Part shown: piece after piece, positions 33,020 to 41,019 of the stretch
How the letters are laid out: each line of letters begins with the position of its first letter
Numbering within the stretch: position 1 is the first letter of the stretch
Assembly: GCA_910586215.1 (NCBI GenBank)
Contig: CAJUGH010000004.1
Location: 108,186 to 172,185, forward strand
Length of the DNA: 64,000 nucleotides
Reading direction: 5' to 3'
From: an uncultured Acetatifactor sp.
Lineage (GTDB): Bacteria; Bacillota; Clostridia; Lachnospirales; Lachnospiraceae
Translations under genes and position numbers: made by a program
The notes under the pieces: model-generated
The model's input: the letters and a program-made list of their open reading frames with translations, nothing else
Told to the model about the DNA's origin: nothing
Database searches by the model: none

Positions 33020-34222
33020 ATGATCGTCAGTGTGAAAGATACGGCCAAATTACTGGGAATCTCCGTCATTGCCTGTTGTGCAGTGATGGTCTGTACCCTG
33101 TTCCTGAACTTCTACTGGGACATCCGTCTCATAGAAGGACTGTTGTCCTCCCCCCAGGAAATCATCTATTACAATGCACAGGTTTCCACGGCCAAAATCG
33201 TCTGCCTCCTCTGCGGTGGCTGTCTGTCCCTTACGTCCGTGGTCATGCTGCTCTTTGACATCAAACATTATATTGACACTCACAAGAAGGAACTAGGCAT
33301 CTTAAAGGCCCTGGGGATGCCTGCCATGAAAGCCGCACTCCACTTCTGGGTATTCGGCACCGGCATTTTCCTGGGAACTGCCGTTGGTTTTGGAGGTGCT
33401 TTTCTCTTGATGCCCACCTTCTATCGGCTGCAGAACAAGGATGCCCTGCTGCCCCCTGTCACCATAGGCTTTCATCCGTCCCTGCTGTTCTTCCTGGTGA
33501 TCCTGCCAACGGCTGCCTATGCAGCCCTGGCCGTGCTCTACACCTTTTTCAAGCTCCACACCCCTGTGATGGGACTGTTGAAAGATAACTGGCAGCAGGA
33601 ATCCTATCCCTCGCGCAGCCGGGGAAGGAACACTTCCCGGCATGTCTCCTACTGTGCCCCTGCCCAGAAAGCGCATGTCCCATCCCGCCGCCCGGACACT
33701 TTCCTGGACACCCTCCGGAAGAATACCTTGAGAACCAGGAAAGCCCTGGTCTTCTTCATCCTCTTCGGCTCCTTCTGCTACGCCTCCATGACCCAGATGT
33801 CTGCCAGCATGAGGGAACTGTCCAGCGTCATGATGGGCATCATGATGCTGGTCATCGGCCTTGTCCTGGCCTTCACCACCCTGTTTCTGGCTATTTCCAC
33901 TGTGGTGAAAGGCAACAGGCAGACAATCGCCATGATGCGCACCTTCGGGTATTCCCAGGCAGAGTGCTGCCAGGCGCTTCTGGGATGTTACCGCCCTGTG
34001 TCCTGCCTTGGCTTTGCCCTGGGAACCCTCTACCAGTACGAACTGCTGCGGATCATGGTGGATCTGGTGTTTCGGGACTTTGAGAGCATGCCCGTATATA
34101 CCTTTGATTTTCCAGTCATGTTCCTCTCCCTGGGAAGTTTCATAGCGGTTTATGAGCTTATGATGTACAGATACAGCAGGCGTATCGGGAAGATCTCCGT
34201 GAAAGAGATCATGCTGGAGTGA
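33020..34222 (+). CDS. FtsX-like ABC transporter permease
   Basis: 400 residues, about four transmembrane helices with a soluble stretch near 190-235. The first helix starts near residue 12; HKKELGILKALGMP (about 90-103) is the conserved FtsX cytoplasmic segment following a helix. It pairs with the ATPase just upstream, under TetR control. Substrate unknown; antimicrobial peptide or lipid efflux is the usual role. Family A copy 6 is inserted 5 bp after its stop. Confidence 0.85.
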   Translation: MIVSVKDTAKLLGISVIACCAVMVCTLFLNFYWDIRLIEGLLSSPQEIIYYNAQVSTAKIVCLLCGGCLSLTSVVMLLFDIKHYIDTHKKELGILKALGMPAMKAALHFWVFGTGIFLGTAVGFGGAFLLMPTFYRLQNKDALLPPVTIGFHPSLLFFLVILPTAAYAALAVLYTFFKLHTPVMGLLKDNWQQESYPSRSRGRNTSRHVSYCAPAQKAHVPSRRPDTFLDTLRKNTLRTRKALVFFILFGSFCYASMTQMSASMRELSSVMMGIMMLVIGLVLAFTTLFLAISTVVKGNRQTIAMMRTFGYSQAECCQALLGCYRPVSCLGFALGTLYQYELLRIMVDLVFRDFESMPVYTFDFPVMFLSLGSFIAVYELMMYRYSRRIGKISVKEIMLE

Positions 34223-34227
34223 AGGAC

Positions 34228-34371
34228 GTTACTGTTCATGGCCTTGCCGTTCACAGTAACATAATGCACACAAAATGAGCAAAGTGCGCTCATTTTGGCG
34301 CGTGGCTGTCTCGGGTTTTCGTGTATATTGCACACGAAAACACCTCGCGGCACCATCTCGTAAACAGTAAC
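34228..34371 (+). repeat. Family A element, copy 6 (144 bp)
   Basis: Left end GTTACTGTTCATGGCC, right end GTAAACAGTAAC. The flanks TGAAGGAC (34220-34227) and TGAAGGAT (34372-34379) match at 7 of 8, and the left flank includes the TGA stop of the permease. The central stem pairs AAAATGAGC with GCTCATTTT, different in sequence from copies 4 and 5. The left arm itself folds: GTTACTGT with ACAGTAAC around GGCCTTGCC. Confidence 0.9.
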
Positions 34372-34465
34372 TGAAGGATACACTTTTCCCAAATAGCAGT
34401 TGACATTCCCCTGGAAAATGCGCACAATGGAAGAGACAACGATCCGAAATACAAGAGGGCCTTCC

Positions 34466-35440
34466 ATGAAACAGATCAATGAAGACATCAAAAAACAGAA
34501 CTTCAAGCAGGTCTATCTCCTCTACGGGGAGGAGCGGTATCTGCGCAGACAGTACCGGAACCGGCTGCAGGCTGCCCTCTGCGGCGATGGGGATTCCATG
34601 AATACCCATTTCTATGAGGGGAAGGATATCCCGGTGGGGGAGATCATTGACCTGGCAGAGACCCTGCCCTTCCTGGCCGAGCGCCGGGTGATCTTCCTCA
34701 CCGACAGCGGCCTGTTCAAATCCGGTGGAGAGAAGATGGCAGAGTATCTGTCTGCCCCCAATGAGACCACCTTCTTCGTGTTCACAGAGAGTGAGGTGGA
34801 CAAGCGCAGCAAGCTGTATAAGACTGTAAATACCAAAGGATATGCGGCAGAGTTCAAAGTACAGGATGAATCCACCCTAAAGCGCTGGATAGCCTCTTCC
34901 CTCTCCCGTGACGGCAAGAAGATTACAGAGGATACCGTCCAGTTTCTCCTGCAGAAGACCGGTACGGACATGGAGAATATCCAGATGGAACTGGAAAAGC
35001 TGGTGTGCTACTGCCTGGACAGGGAAGTGATCACCCCTGCCGATGTGGAAGCAGTCTGCACCACCCGGATCAGCAACCATATCTTTGACATGATCAATGC
35101 CATCGGGGACAAACAGACCCGGAAGGCCCTGGATCTCTACTATGACCTGCTGGCCCTAAAGGAACCTCCCATGCGGATCCTGTTCCTCATCGCCAGGCAG
35201 TGCAACCTGCTGCTCCAGACCAGGGAACTAAAGTCCAAGGGATATGACAACCGCACCATCGCCTCGAAGATCGGCGTACCTCCCTTTGCGGCAGGAAAAT
35301 ATGTGGCCCAGGCAGGCCGGTTCCAGACAGCCGCCCTGCGGCGTGCCGTGGCCCAGTGCGTGGAGACGGAGGAAGCGGTGAAGACGGGCCGGATGAATGA
35401 CCGGATGAGTGTGGAGATCCTGCTTCTCTCTGTGCTGTAA
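34466..35440 (+). CDS. holA: DNA polymerase III delta subunit
   Basis: 324 residues from ATG 34466 (MKQINEDIKKQNFKQVYLLY), with GAGGG upstream. The N-terminal YLLYGEERYLRRQYRNRL segment and C-terminal clamp-loader collar helices (MRILFLIARQCNLLLQTREL) match HolA. It is the wrench subunit opening the beta clamp. An in-frame ATG at 34400 has no ribosome site. The gene stands alone. Confidence 0.9.
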   Translation: MKQINEDIKKQNFKQVYLLYGEERYLRRQYRNRLQAALCGDGDSMNTHFYEGKDIPVGEIIDLAETLPFLAERRVIFLTDSGLFKSGGEKMAEYLSAPNETTFFVFTESEVDKRSKLYKTVNTKGYAAEFKVQDESTLKRWIASSLSRDGKKITEDTVQFLLQKTGTDMENIQMELEKLVCYCLDREVITPADVEAVCTTRISNHIFDMINAIGDKQTRKALDLYYDLLALKEPPMRILFLIARQCNLLLQTRELKSKGYDNRTIASKIGVPPFAAGKYVAQAGRFQTAALRRAVAQCVETEEAVKTGRMNDRMSVEILLLSVL

Positions 35441-35537
35441 GCCCTGTCTACACTGGCAGTCCTGGAAGAAGCACCTGGAGGACGCCATTCTCCCGGATTC
35501 CAACCGGCCAGACAAAACCATGAAAAGGAGATGTCTT

Positions 35538-36579
35538 ATGGGGATATACCTGAATCCACAAAATGATGGTTTTAAAGAAGCTATCCGATCCAAAATCTAT
35601 GTGGACAAAACCGGACTGATCGCCTGTACCAACGAACTGATCCATACTGCCCAGAAATATATCTGTGTCAGCAGGCCCCGGCGTTTTGGAAAATCCACGG
35701 CCCTAAATATGCTTGCCGCTTATTACAGCCTCGGATGCACCTCCGGGGAACTGTTCGCCGGGCAGAAAATTACAACCCCAAATCTGTGGTAGAAGCCATG
35801 TACCGCCAGAAATTCTCCAATTACTGGACCTCCACGGAGACTTACGATGCCTTGAAAGTCTATATGGACATGGATTTTGATGGAATGCGGGCAGATATTG
35901 TCCAGATGCTTGGCGGCGCACATATCAAGGTCAACACCCGTAGTTTCCAGAATGACATGTGCAATTTCCTCACCAAGGATGATGTATTGACCCTGTTGAT
36001 CCACTTAGGTTATCTGGCCTTCGATTCTGAGAAGGAGGAAGCCTTTATCCCCAACAGAGAGATCGCAAGGGAATTCGAGAATGCCATGAGCGTGGGCGGA
36101 TGGTCAGAAGTCATGGACATCCTAAAAGCATCAGAAAAGCTGTTGGAGGATACCCTGCGCTGTGATGCAAAGCAGGTTGCAAAAGGCCTGGACATGGCCA
36201 CATGGAAGTCGCTTCCATCCTAACCTACAATGATGAAAATTCCCTTGCCTGCGCCATCAGCCTGGCTTATTACAGTGCCCGGAAAGACTATCGGATCATC
36301 CGGGAACTACCCACAGGCCGCGGCTTCGCAGATCTTGTCTTCCTACCGCTGCCCTTATGCAGAAAACCTGCCCTGATCATCGAATTGAAATATGACAAGT
36401 CTGCCCAGACCGCCCTGCAGCAGATCAAAGACAGGCAATATTCCCAGGCACTGAAAGGATATGCCGGGGAGATCCTGCTGGTAGGTGTAGGGTATGACAA
36501 AGATAACCGAAATAAACCTCATAGCTGCATCATTGAAAAGCTGGTCTATGGCAGTGACCAGCCTGGAACCGTTTTATAA
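35538..36579 (+). pseudogene. Broken AAA-ATPase-like/PD-(D/E)XK protein
   Basis: Three frames together cover pieces of the 'AAA-ATPase_like plus PD-(D/E)XK nuclease' family, usually over 500 residues. Piece 1 (from ATG 35538) is the N terminus MGIYLNPQNDGFKEAIRSKI and VSRPRRFGKSTALNML, the P-loop. Around 35770 the frame changes and jumps to NYNPKSVVEAMYRQKFSNYW, so a few hundred bases of the middle look deleted. Near 36200 another shift leads to MEVASILTYNDENSLACAIS with GRGFADLVF and ALIIELKYD, the nuclease core. AAAGGAG precedes the start. It is not expected to make a functional protein. Confidence 0.82.
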
Positions 36580-36622
36580 GTGCCAACGACACAAACCAAT
36601 TCCGTGTGATCTTCGATTCTGG

Positions 36623-36724
36623 GAAGAACGCTGCTCTTGCGTTCTTCTGTGTGAAGAAGCTCTGCTCGCAGAGCGTGAAATCACTTGGCGAGGTCTTTTC
36701 CGAGCTTAGTGATTTCCTTCACAC
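36623..36724 (+). repeat. Family B hairpin element, copy 1
   Basis: GAAGAACGC (36623-36631) pairs with GCGTTCTTC (36639-36647). Then TGTGTGAAG (36648-36656) pairs with CTTCACAC (36717-36724), enclosing GCTCTGC/GCAGAGC and a long stem GAAATCACT/AGTGATTTC. The last codons and the stop of the following minus-strand gene lie inside this outer stem. Confidence 0.75.
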
Positions 36725-39071
36725 TTTCCCCCGGCGCCAGATCCATACGGGTACCATCCGGCAGGCAGAGGACACAGGGCTTCCCGGTATGATTCTCCAC
36801 CTGGATCCGGAATTCCTCTTCCCCGCAGGTGTATGCCACATATATCTCCCCCACAGGTGTATGCACCTTTCCGGAGGCCCTTTTCACATACCGGGCCAGG
36901 GGACGGATGCGAATGCTTTCATAGCCGGGTTCTGCCGCCTCAACGCCCAGGATCTTGCGGGGAAATTCATACAGCATCAGGGAGCCCCAGGCATGACAGT
37001 CACTGCGGGTCACACTCGGTTCTTCCGGCAGAGTTGTCATATGCCATTTTAGGGGCTGCTCCCACAGCTTCCACAGTTTTTCTGTGGCGTCATACATTCC
37101 CACCTGCTCATAGGCCCTGAAGAGATAGAACTGTAGGGGAAACGAACAGGGAATCAGATCTGCTGCTTCCCGGACCCGCTCCATCAGTCCCTTCCGGAAA
37201 GCTTCCTCCCCCGCCCCGCACAACACAGCGAACAACTGCGCATGCTGGGAATATTCTTCTATTCCCGGCCCCTCTCTGTACAGGCCCCGTCCAGAGTCGA
37301 AACACCTCTCATACAACAGATCCTGGATCTGCCCTGCCTCCTTCTCATACCGGGAAGCCAGATCCGGCAGGCCTATTGATTCAAACATACGGGCCGCCCC
37401 GTGCAGGGCGTAGGCATAGATGAAATTCTGGATGCTGCTGGGTCCATGGTTTCCCGCCGTGGGACATCCACAGTTCTCCCGCCATGCCTCACACCAGTCA
37501 ACCATCTCCCAGTAGCCCAGATGCTTTACAAGACCATCTACCTTATGGCGGTGATAGTACCCCAATACGGCCTCCATGGTGGGCCGGTACCGTTCGATCA
37601 CCTCCCGGTCCCCGGTATGCCAGTAATAGTCCTCCACCATCAGAATCCATTGCAGAGCAAAGGCAGGAATCACCTGGGGGGCATTGCAGGGATAGCGGGA
37701 CTGGAGCATGCCGTTTGGCAGCAGGGAGGTGTGGTACTGATGAATGGTCTGTCTGGCCAGACGGGCATCCCCGGCCAGGGCATAGACGAACAGCATCTGC
37801 AGGCGGGTATCCATGGTGTATTGCATCTGCTCATAATAGGGACAGTCCTCGTGGGTCTCATGCATGCAGTTTCGCAGGGTATTCAAGGATATCTCCCACA
37901 CAGGCTTCAACCACGGATCGGTATCCTCCTCCATGCATGTCTTCTCCTCCAGGGGATACCTGGTTTCCACAAAATAGGGCACCCCTATGGCTGCCGGCGT
38001 ATCCCCGGTAGTGATCTCCAGGCGGATAAACCGGAAGGTCCTGAACCAGAAAGGCTCATACACCTGCCCTCCTTCCCGCATCCGGTAAAGATCGCTGTGC
38101 CCGTACAGGAAACCATGTTCCCAGTCGTCACGGACTTCCTTGCGCAGGTGGCCCTTTTCATCGGACAGGAAATAAGACTCAGCGTAGGTGATCTTCATCC
38201 CGGTGCCAGCGCCGCCCCTGCAGGGAAAGCGGACAAGGCCTGTTTTATGGGTTCCCGCATCCAGTTCCAGGACGGCCCTGGTATGGGCAGGTATGGCTAC
38301 CTCCTCTGCGCAGGAAGCCAGATTATGAAACCAGACCTCCATCTCCCCCGGTTCTGCCCCCGGAGGATTCTGCCTCTGGAAATGGCAGGGTATCTTCGTC
38401 AGAAAAGGAATCTGGCGCTGATACAGGTCGAACACAGGCAGCACCCCATAGCTGTCTGGCTCTGTACTCCACAGGATTTTCACAGGGCACCACCCTGCCA
38501 TCCGGGCATTGTCAAAAAGCGCCTCCCCCTCCGGACACTTTTCCCCGTCCACCTCCTCCATGGAACCCATCCATTGGGAAAATGCATAAAAATGCGGGGT
38601 AAGCTCCTGGCTGAAGTAACAGTACCAGGGATAGTTCCCGGTGGACAGATCCATCTGTCTCCCATTTTCCAGAAGTCTTCCGGACAAGAGCATACAGCAG
38701 CCGCAGGCCTTGTTCACAGACCAGTCCGGGCCTTTCTGATCCCCTTGGACACACTCCCGGGGTGGATAAGCCATCACCTGCAGCAGGATAGTATTCTCTC
38801 CCTCCCGCAGATACTCTGTCAGTTCCAACAGGTCACAGTACTGGTGATAGTGGTCTGCCTTGGATGGCCCGAAGGTCACATATATTCCGTTGACCCAGAG
38901 CTTATACCTGCTGTGGGCCGTGACTGCCACCTCCAGGCAGGCTTTTCCGGAACAGTTGAAATTCGTCTGAAAATAGGTTCTCTGCACATTCTGGATCATC
39001 CGGCTCTCTGGATACCGCTCCTCTGGCACGCCAATCCAGCTGCAGGTCCCCTGTAATTCCATTTGCCTCAT
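36681..39071 (-). CDS. Alpha-L-rhamnosidase-type glycoside hydrolase (GH78-like)
   Basis: 796 residues from ATG 39071 (MRQMELQGTCSWIG), AGGAGG upstream. N-terminal beta domains (YKLWVNGIYVTFGPSK, typical GH78 accessory sandwich) precede an (alpha/alpha)6 barrel. ETHEDCPYYEQ (about 405-415) corresponds to the GH78 catalytic-loop EDCP motif, and a C-terminal beta domain ends the protein. No signal peptide, so it acts inside the cell on imported oligosaccharides. It is third in the 43110-to-36681 operon. The final residues KEITKLGKDLAK are encoded by family B copy 1, suggesting the natural C terminus was replaced. The exact sugar is unproven. Confidence 0.75.
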   Translation of the reverse strand: MRQMELQGTCSWIGVPEERYPESRMIQNVQRTYFQTNFNCSGKACLEVAVTAHSRYKLWVNGIYVTFGPSKADHYHQYCDLLELTEYLREGENTILLQVMAYPPRECVQGDQKGPDWSVNKACGCCMLLSGRLLENGRQMDLSTGNYPWYCYFSQELTPHFYAFSQWMGSMEEVDGEKCPEGEALFDNARMAGWCPVKILWSTEPDSYGVLPVFDLYQRQIPFLTKIPCHFQRQNPPGAEPGEMEVWFHNLASCAEEVAIPAHTRAVLELDAGTHKTGLVRFPCRGGAGTGMKITYAESYFLSDEKGHLRKEVRDDWEHGFLYGHSDLYRMREGGQVYEPFWFRTFRFIRLEITTGDTPAAIGVPYFVETRYPLEEKTCMEEDTDPWLKPVWEISLNTLRNCMHETHEDCPYYEQMQYTMDTRLQMLFVYALAGDARLARQTIHQYHTSLLPNGMLQSRYPCNAPQVIPAFALQWILMVEDYYWHTGDREVIERYRPTMEAVLGYYHRHKVDGLVKHLGYWEMVDWCEAWRENCGCPTAGNHGPSSIQNFIYAYALHGAARMFESIGLPDLASRYEKEAGQIQDLLYERCFDSGRGLYREGPGIEEYSQHAQLFAVLCGAGEEAFRKGLMERVREAADLIPCSFPLQFYLFRAYEQVGMYDATEKLWKLWEQPLKWHMTTLPEEPSVTRSDCHAWGSLMLYEFPRKILGVEAAEPGYESIRIRPLARYVKRASGKVHTPVGEIYVAYTCGEEEFRIQVENHTGKPCVLCLPDGTRMDLAPGESVKEITKLGKDLAK

Positions 39072-39090
39072 ATGCACCCTCCTCTGGCCC

Positions 39091-40983
39091 TCATTCTCTT
39101 TCTTGTCTGCGCAGATAGGTGAGGACAACGCTGGCCCTGGACCTTGGAATCCGTATCTTAATCCCTGCCAGGAACTCCCTCCCCTCCAGTTCCAGATAGG
39201 TCTCCTGGAGGTCCTCGTCCCGCAGGCATACCTGGTATCTTGCCATGGGATCCAGTTCCCTGAGGCAAAAACGTTGTTCCTCCCAGGGGCACTGTCCCCG
39301 TCTGAAGAAGACAGCACAGCCCCTTCCATCCCCGGCCAGCTGCCAGGCAGCCCAGACATCCTCCCTGACAGTCGGCACTGTCAGGGGATAAAAGCTGCCC
39401 TCCTCCCAAAACTGGCGCAGGCCTGCCACCTCCCCCAGAGCCTTTCTGGCCAGCACGAAGTCAAAATCCGGGGACAATAGGTCAAAATTGCAGGCCAGCC
39501 CCTGGGTTGCGGCAGAGCGCAGGGTAAAGGCATCCGGCTCCCAGACCGCGCAGGCATGATAGGGCAGATATTCGCTCAAGGCAAGGATCTGGTTCTCACT
39601 CCAGACACTGGGCCGCATGTCCCCGGTATCAGGATAACACCCTGTATCGCTTCTCCACAGGTACACCGCCCTTCTCATGGTCTCCAGGTCGATCCGCCTG
39701 CCGCCGGAAGCACAGTCGTCTATGAGAAGTCCAGGAAATCTCTGTACCAGGGAATCCCAGAGCCAGTACAGCCCCTCCACATACTTCATTTCCGTGATTC
39801 CCTTTCTCCCTTCCCTGTCTGCATGCCTCCAGTAGGGCAGGGGATCCATATTGAAATCCTGCCGGTACACATCCACATGGTTTTCCGCAAGCATGGCAGA
39901 AAGCTTTTCCAGCAGCCAGCCCCTGGCCTCCCCATCTGACAGGTCAAACAGGAAGGTATCCCCGTCCCACGGAAATCCCAGCAGCATTTCCGGGTGCTCC
40001 CTCCATACCTGGGTACCCCGGCAGACCCGCTCCGGTTCGAACCAGAGGACAAAGCCCATGCCCTTTCTATGGGCAGCATCTGCCACAGGGCCAAGTCCCT
40101 CCGGGAATCCCCCGTCATAGGTATAATTCCCCACACCGTGGGGAAACCCTTCTGTGAACCACGCCGCATCCATCCACAGGGCATCCAGGTATTCACACTT
40201 TCCCGCCCGTTCCAGCACCCTTAGCTGTCCCGGCTGGGTAGCCCAGGTTTCCTCCTTTTTGCTCCCGCCCAGTCCCTGGAAATACCGGTCAAAACACTGG
40301 ATGGCAAGGGGAAGCGCCACTTTTTCCAGCCTGCCTGCAGGAGACAGGTGTTCCCTCGCCATTTTCCGGAAGGTTCTTCTCAAGGCATCCGGCCTTCCCC
40401 CTTCCAGGACGAATACGGCGGGCAGGCGCACCGCCTCTCCCGGTTCCAGGTAGAAATCACTGTCGCACATGCCGATCCTGATCCGGATACAGTCCTCCTG
40501 CACTTCCAGGTCCCCGCACCACTGTCCGGTCCAGCCCACTGCAAACAGCCAGGACTTCTCACCACAGGCCAGGTCGAAAAACGGGAAAGCACTGGTGTTG
40601 GACGATCTCCCTCCCACAGGTTCCATATGATACCTCTTCGGAAGGGGAAAATCCAGGGGCAGGAAACTGGCACCACCGCAGGAATCTCCCTGTAGTCCAT
40701 GGAACAGAACCGAACTGCCCTCCTTTCTCCTTAAGGTAATATCCATGGTTTTCGCCTGGAAAATCTGCCCGGTATTCTCCCTTCCCTGATTTTCAAAACG
40801 AAGTAGCGCAAGACAAGCTTCCTCCCCTTCCGGATCCTGGGATGGGATTTTCGTCGCTTCATAAAACACCACAAGCCCATCTGGAAAATCATATTGATAC
40901 AAAGATTCCGTCTTCCGCATCATGTGGGCAGGCTCCAGGAAAACCGGCTCCCCCCGGTAACAAAAACTGGCTCCAAATTGCAT
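39091..40983 (-). CDS. Alpha-galactosidase-type glycoside hydrolase (GH36-like)
   Basis: 630 residues. An N-terminal beta-supersandwich (about 1-220) is followed by a TIM barrel with WFEPERV (314-320), VDVYRQDFN whose Asp376 is the likely nucleophile, DDCASGGRRIDLETM, and WRSDT with Asp446 as the likely acid/base. A C-terminal beta domain ends it. GH36 enzymes release alpha-galactose; the YRQDFN in place of the common KWD suggests a distinct subgroup. It lacks a signal peptide. It is 19 bp from the rhamnosidase gene and 36 bp after the TIM-barrel gene. Confidence 0.85.
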   Translation of the reverse strand: MQFGASFCYRGEPVFLEPAHMMRKTESLYQYDFPDGLVVFYEATKIPSQDPEGEEACLALLRFENQGRENTGQIFQAKTMDITLRRKEGSSVLFHGLQGDSCGGASFLPLDFPLPKRYHMEPVGGRSSNTSAFPFFDLACGEKSWLFAVGWTGQWCGDLEVQEDCIRIRIGMCDSDFYLEPGEAVRLPAVFVLEGGRPDALRRTFRKMAREHLSPAGRLEKVALPLAIQCFDRYFQGLGGSKKEETWATQPGQLRVLERAGKCEYLDALWMDAAWFTEGFPHGVGNYTYDGGFPEGLGPVADAAHRKGMGFVLWFEPERVCRGTQVWREHPEMLLGFPWDGDTFLFDLSDGEARGWLLEKLSAMLAENHVDVYRQDFNMDPLPYWRHADREGRKGITEMKYVEGLYWLWDSLVQRFPGLLIDDCASGGRRIDLETMRRAVYLWRSDTGCYPDTGDMRPSVWSENQILALSEYLPYHACAVWEPDAFTLRSAATQGLACNFDLLSPDFDFVLARKALGEVAGLRQFWEEGSFYPLTVPTVREDVWAAWQLAGDGRGCAVFFRRGQCPWEEQRFCLRELDPMARYQVCLRDEDLQETYLELEGREFLAGIKIRIPRSRASVVLTYLRRQERE

Positions 40984-41019
40984 TACTCTCCTTCTCCTTT
41001 CTGAGGCAGGACATCTCCG

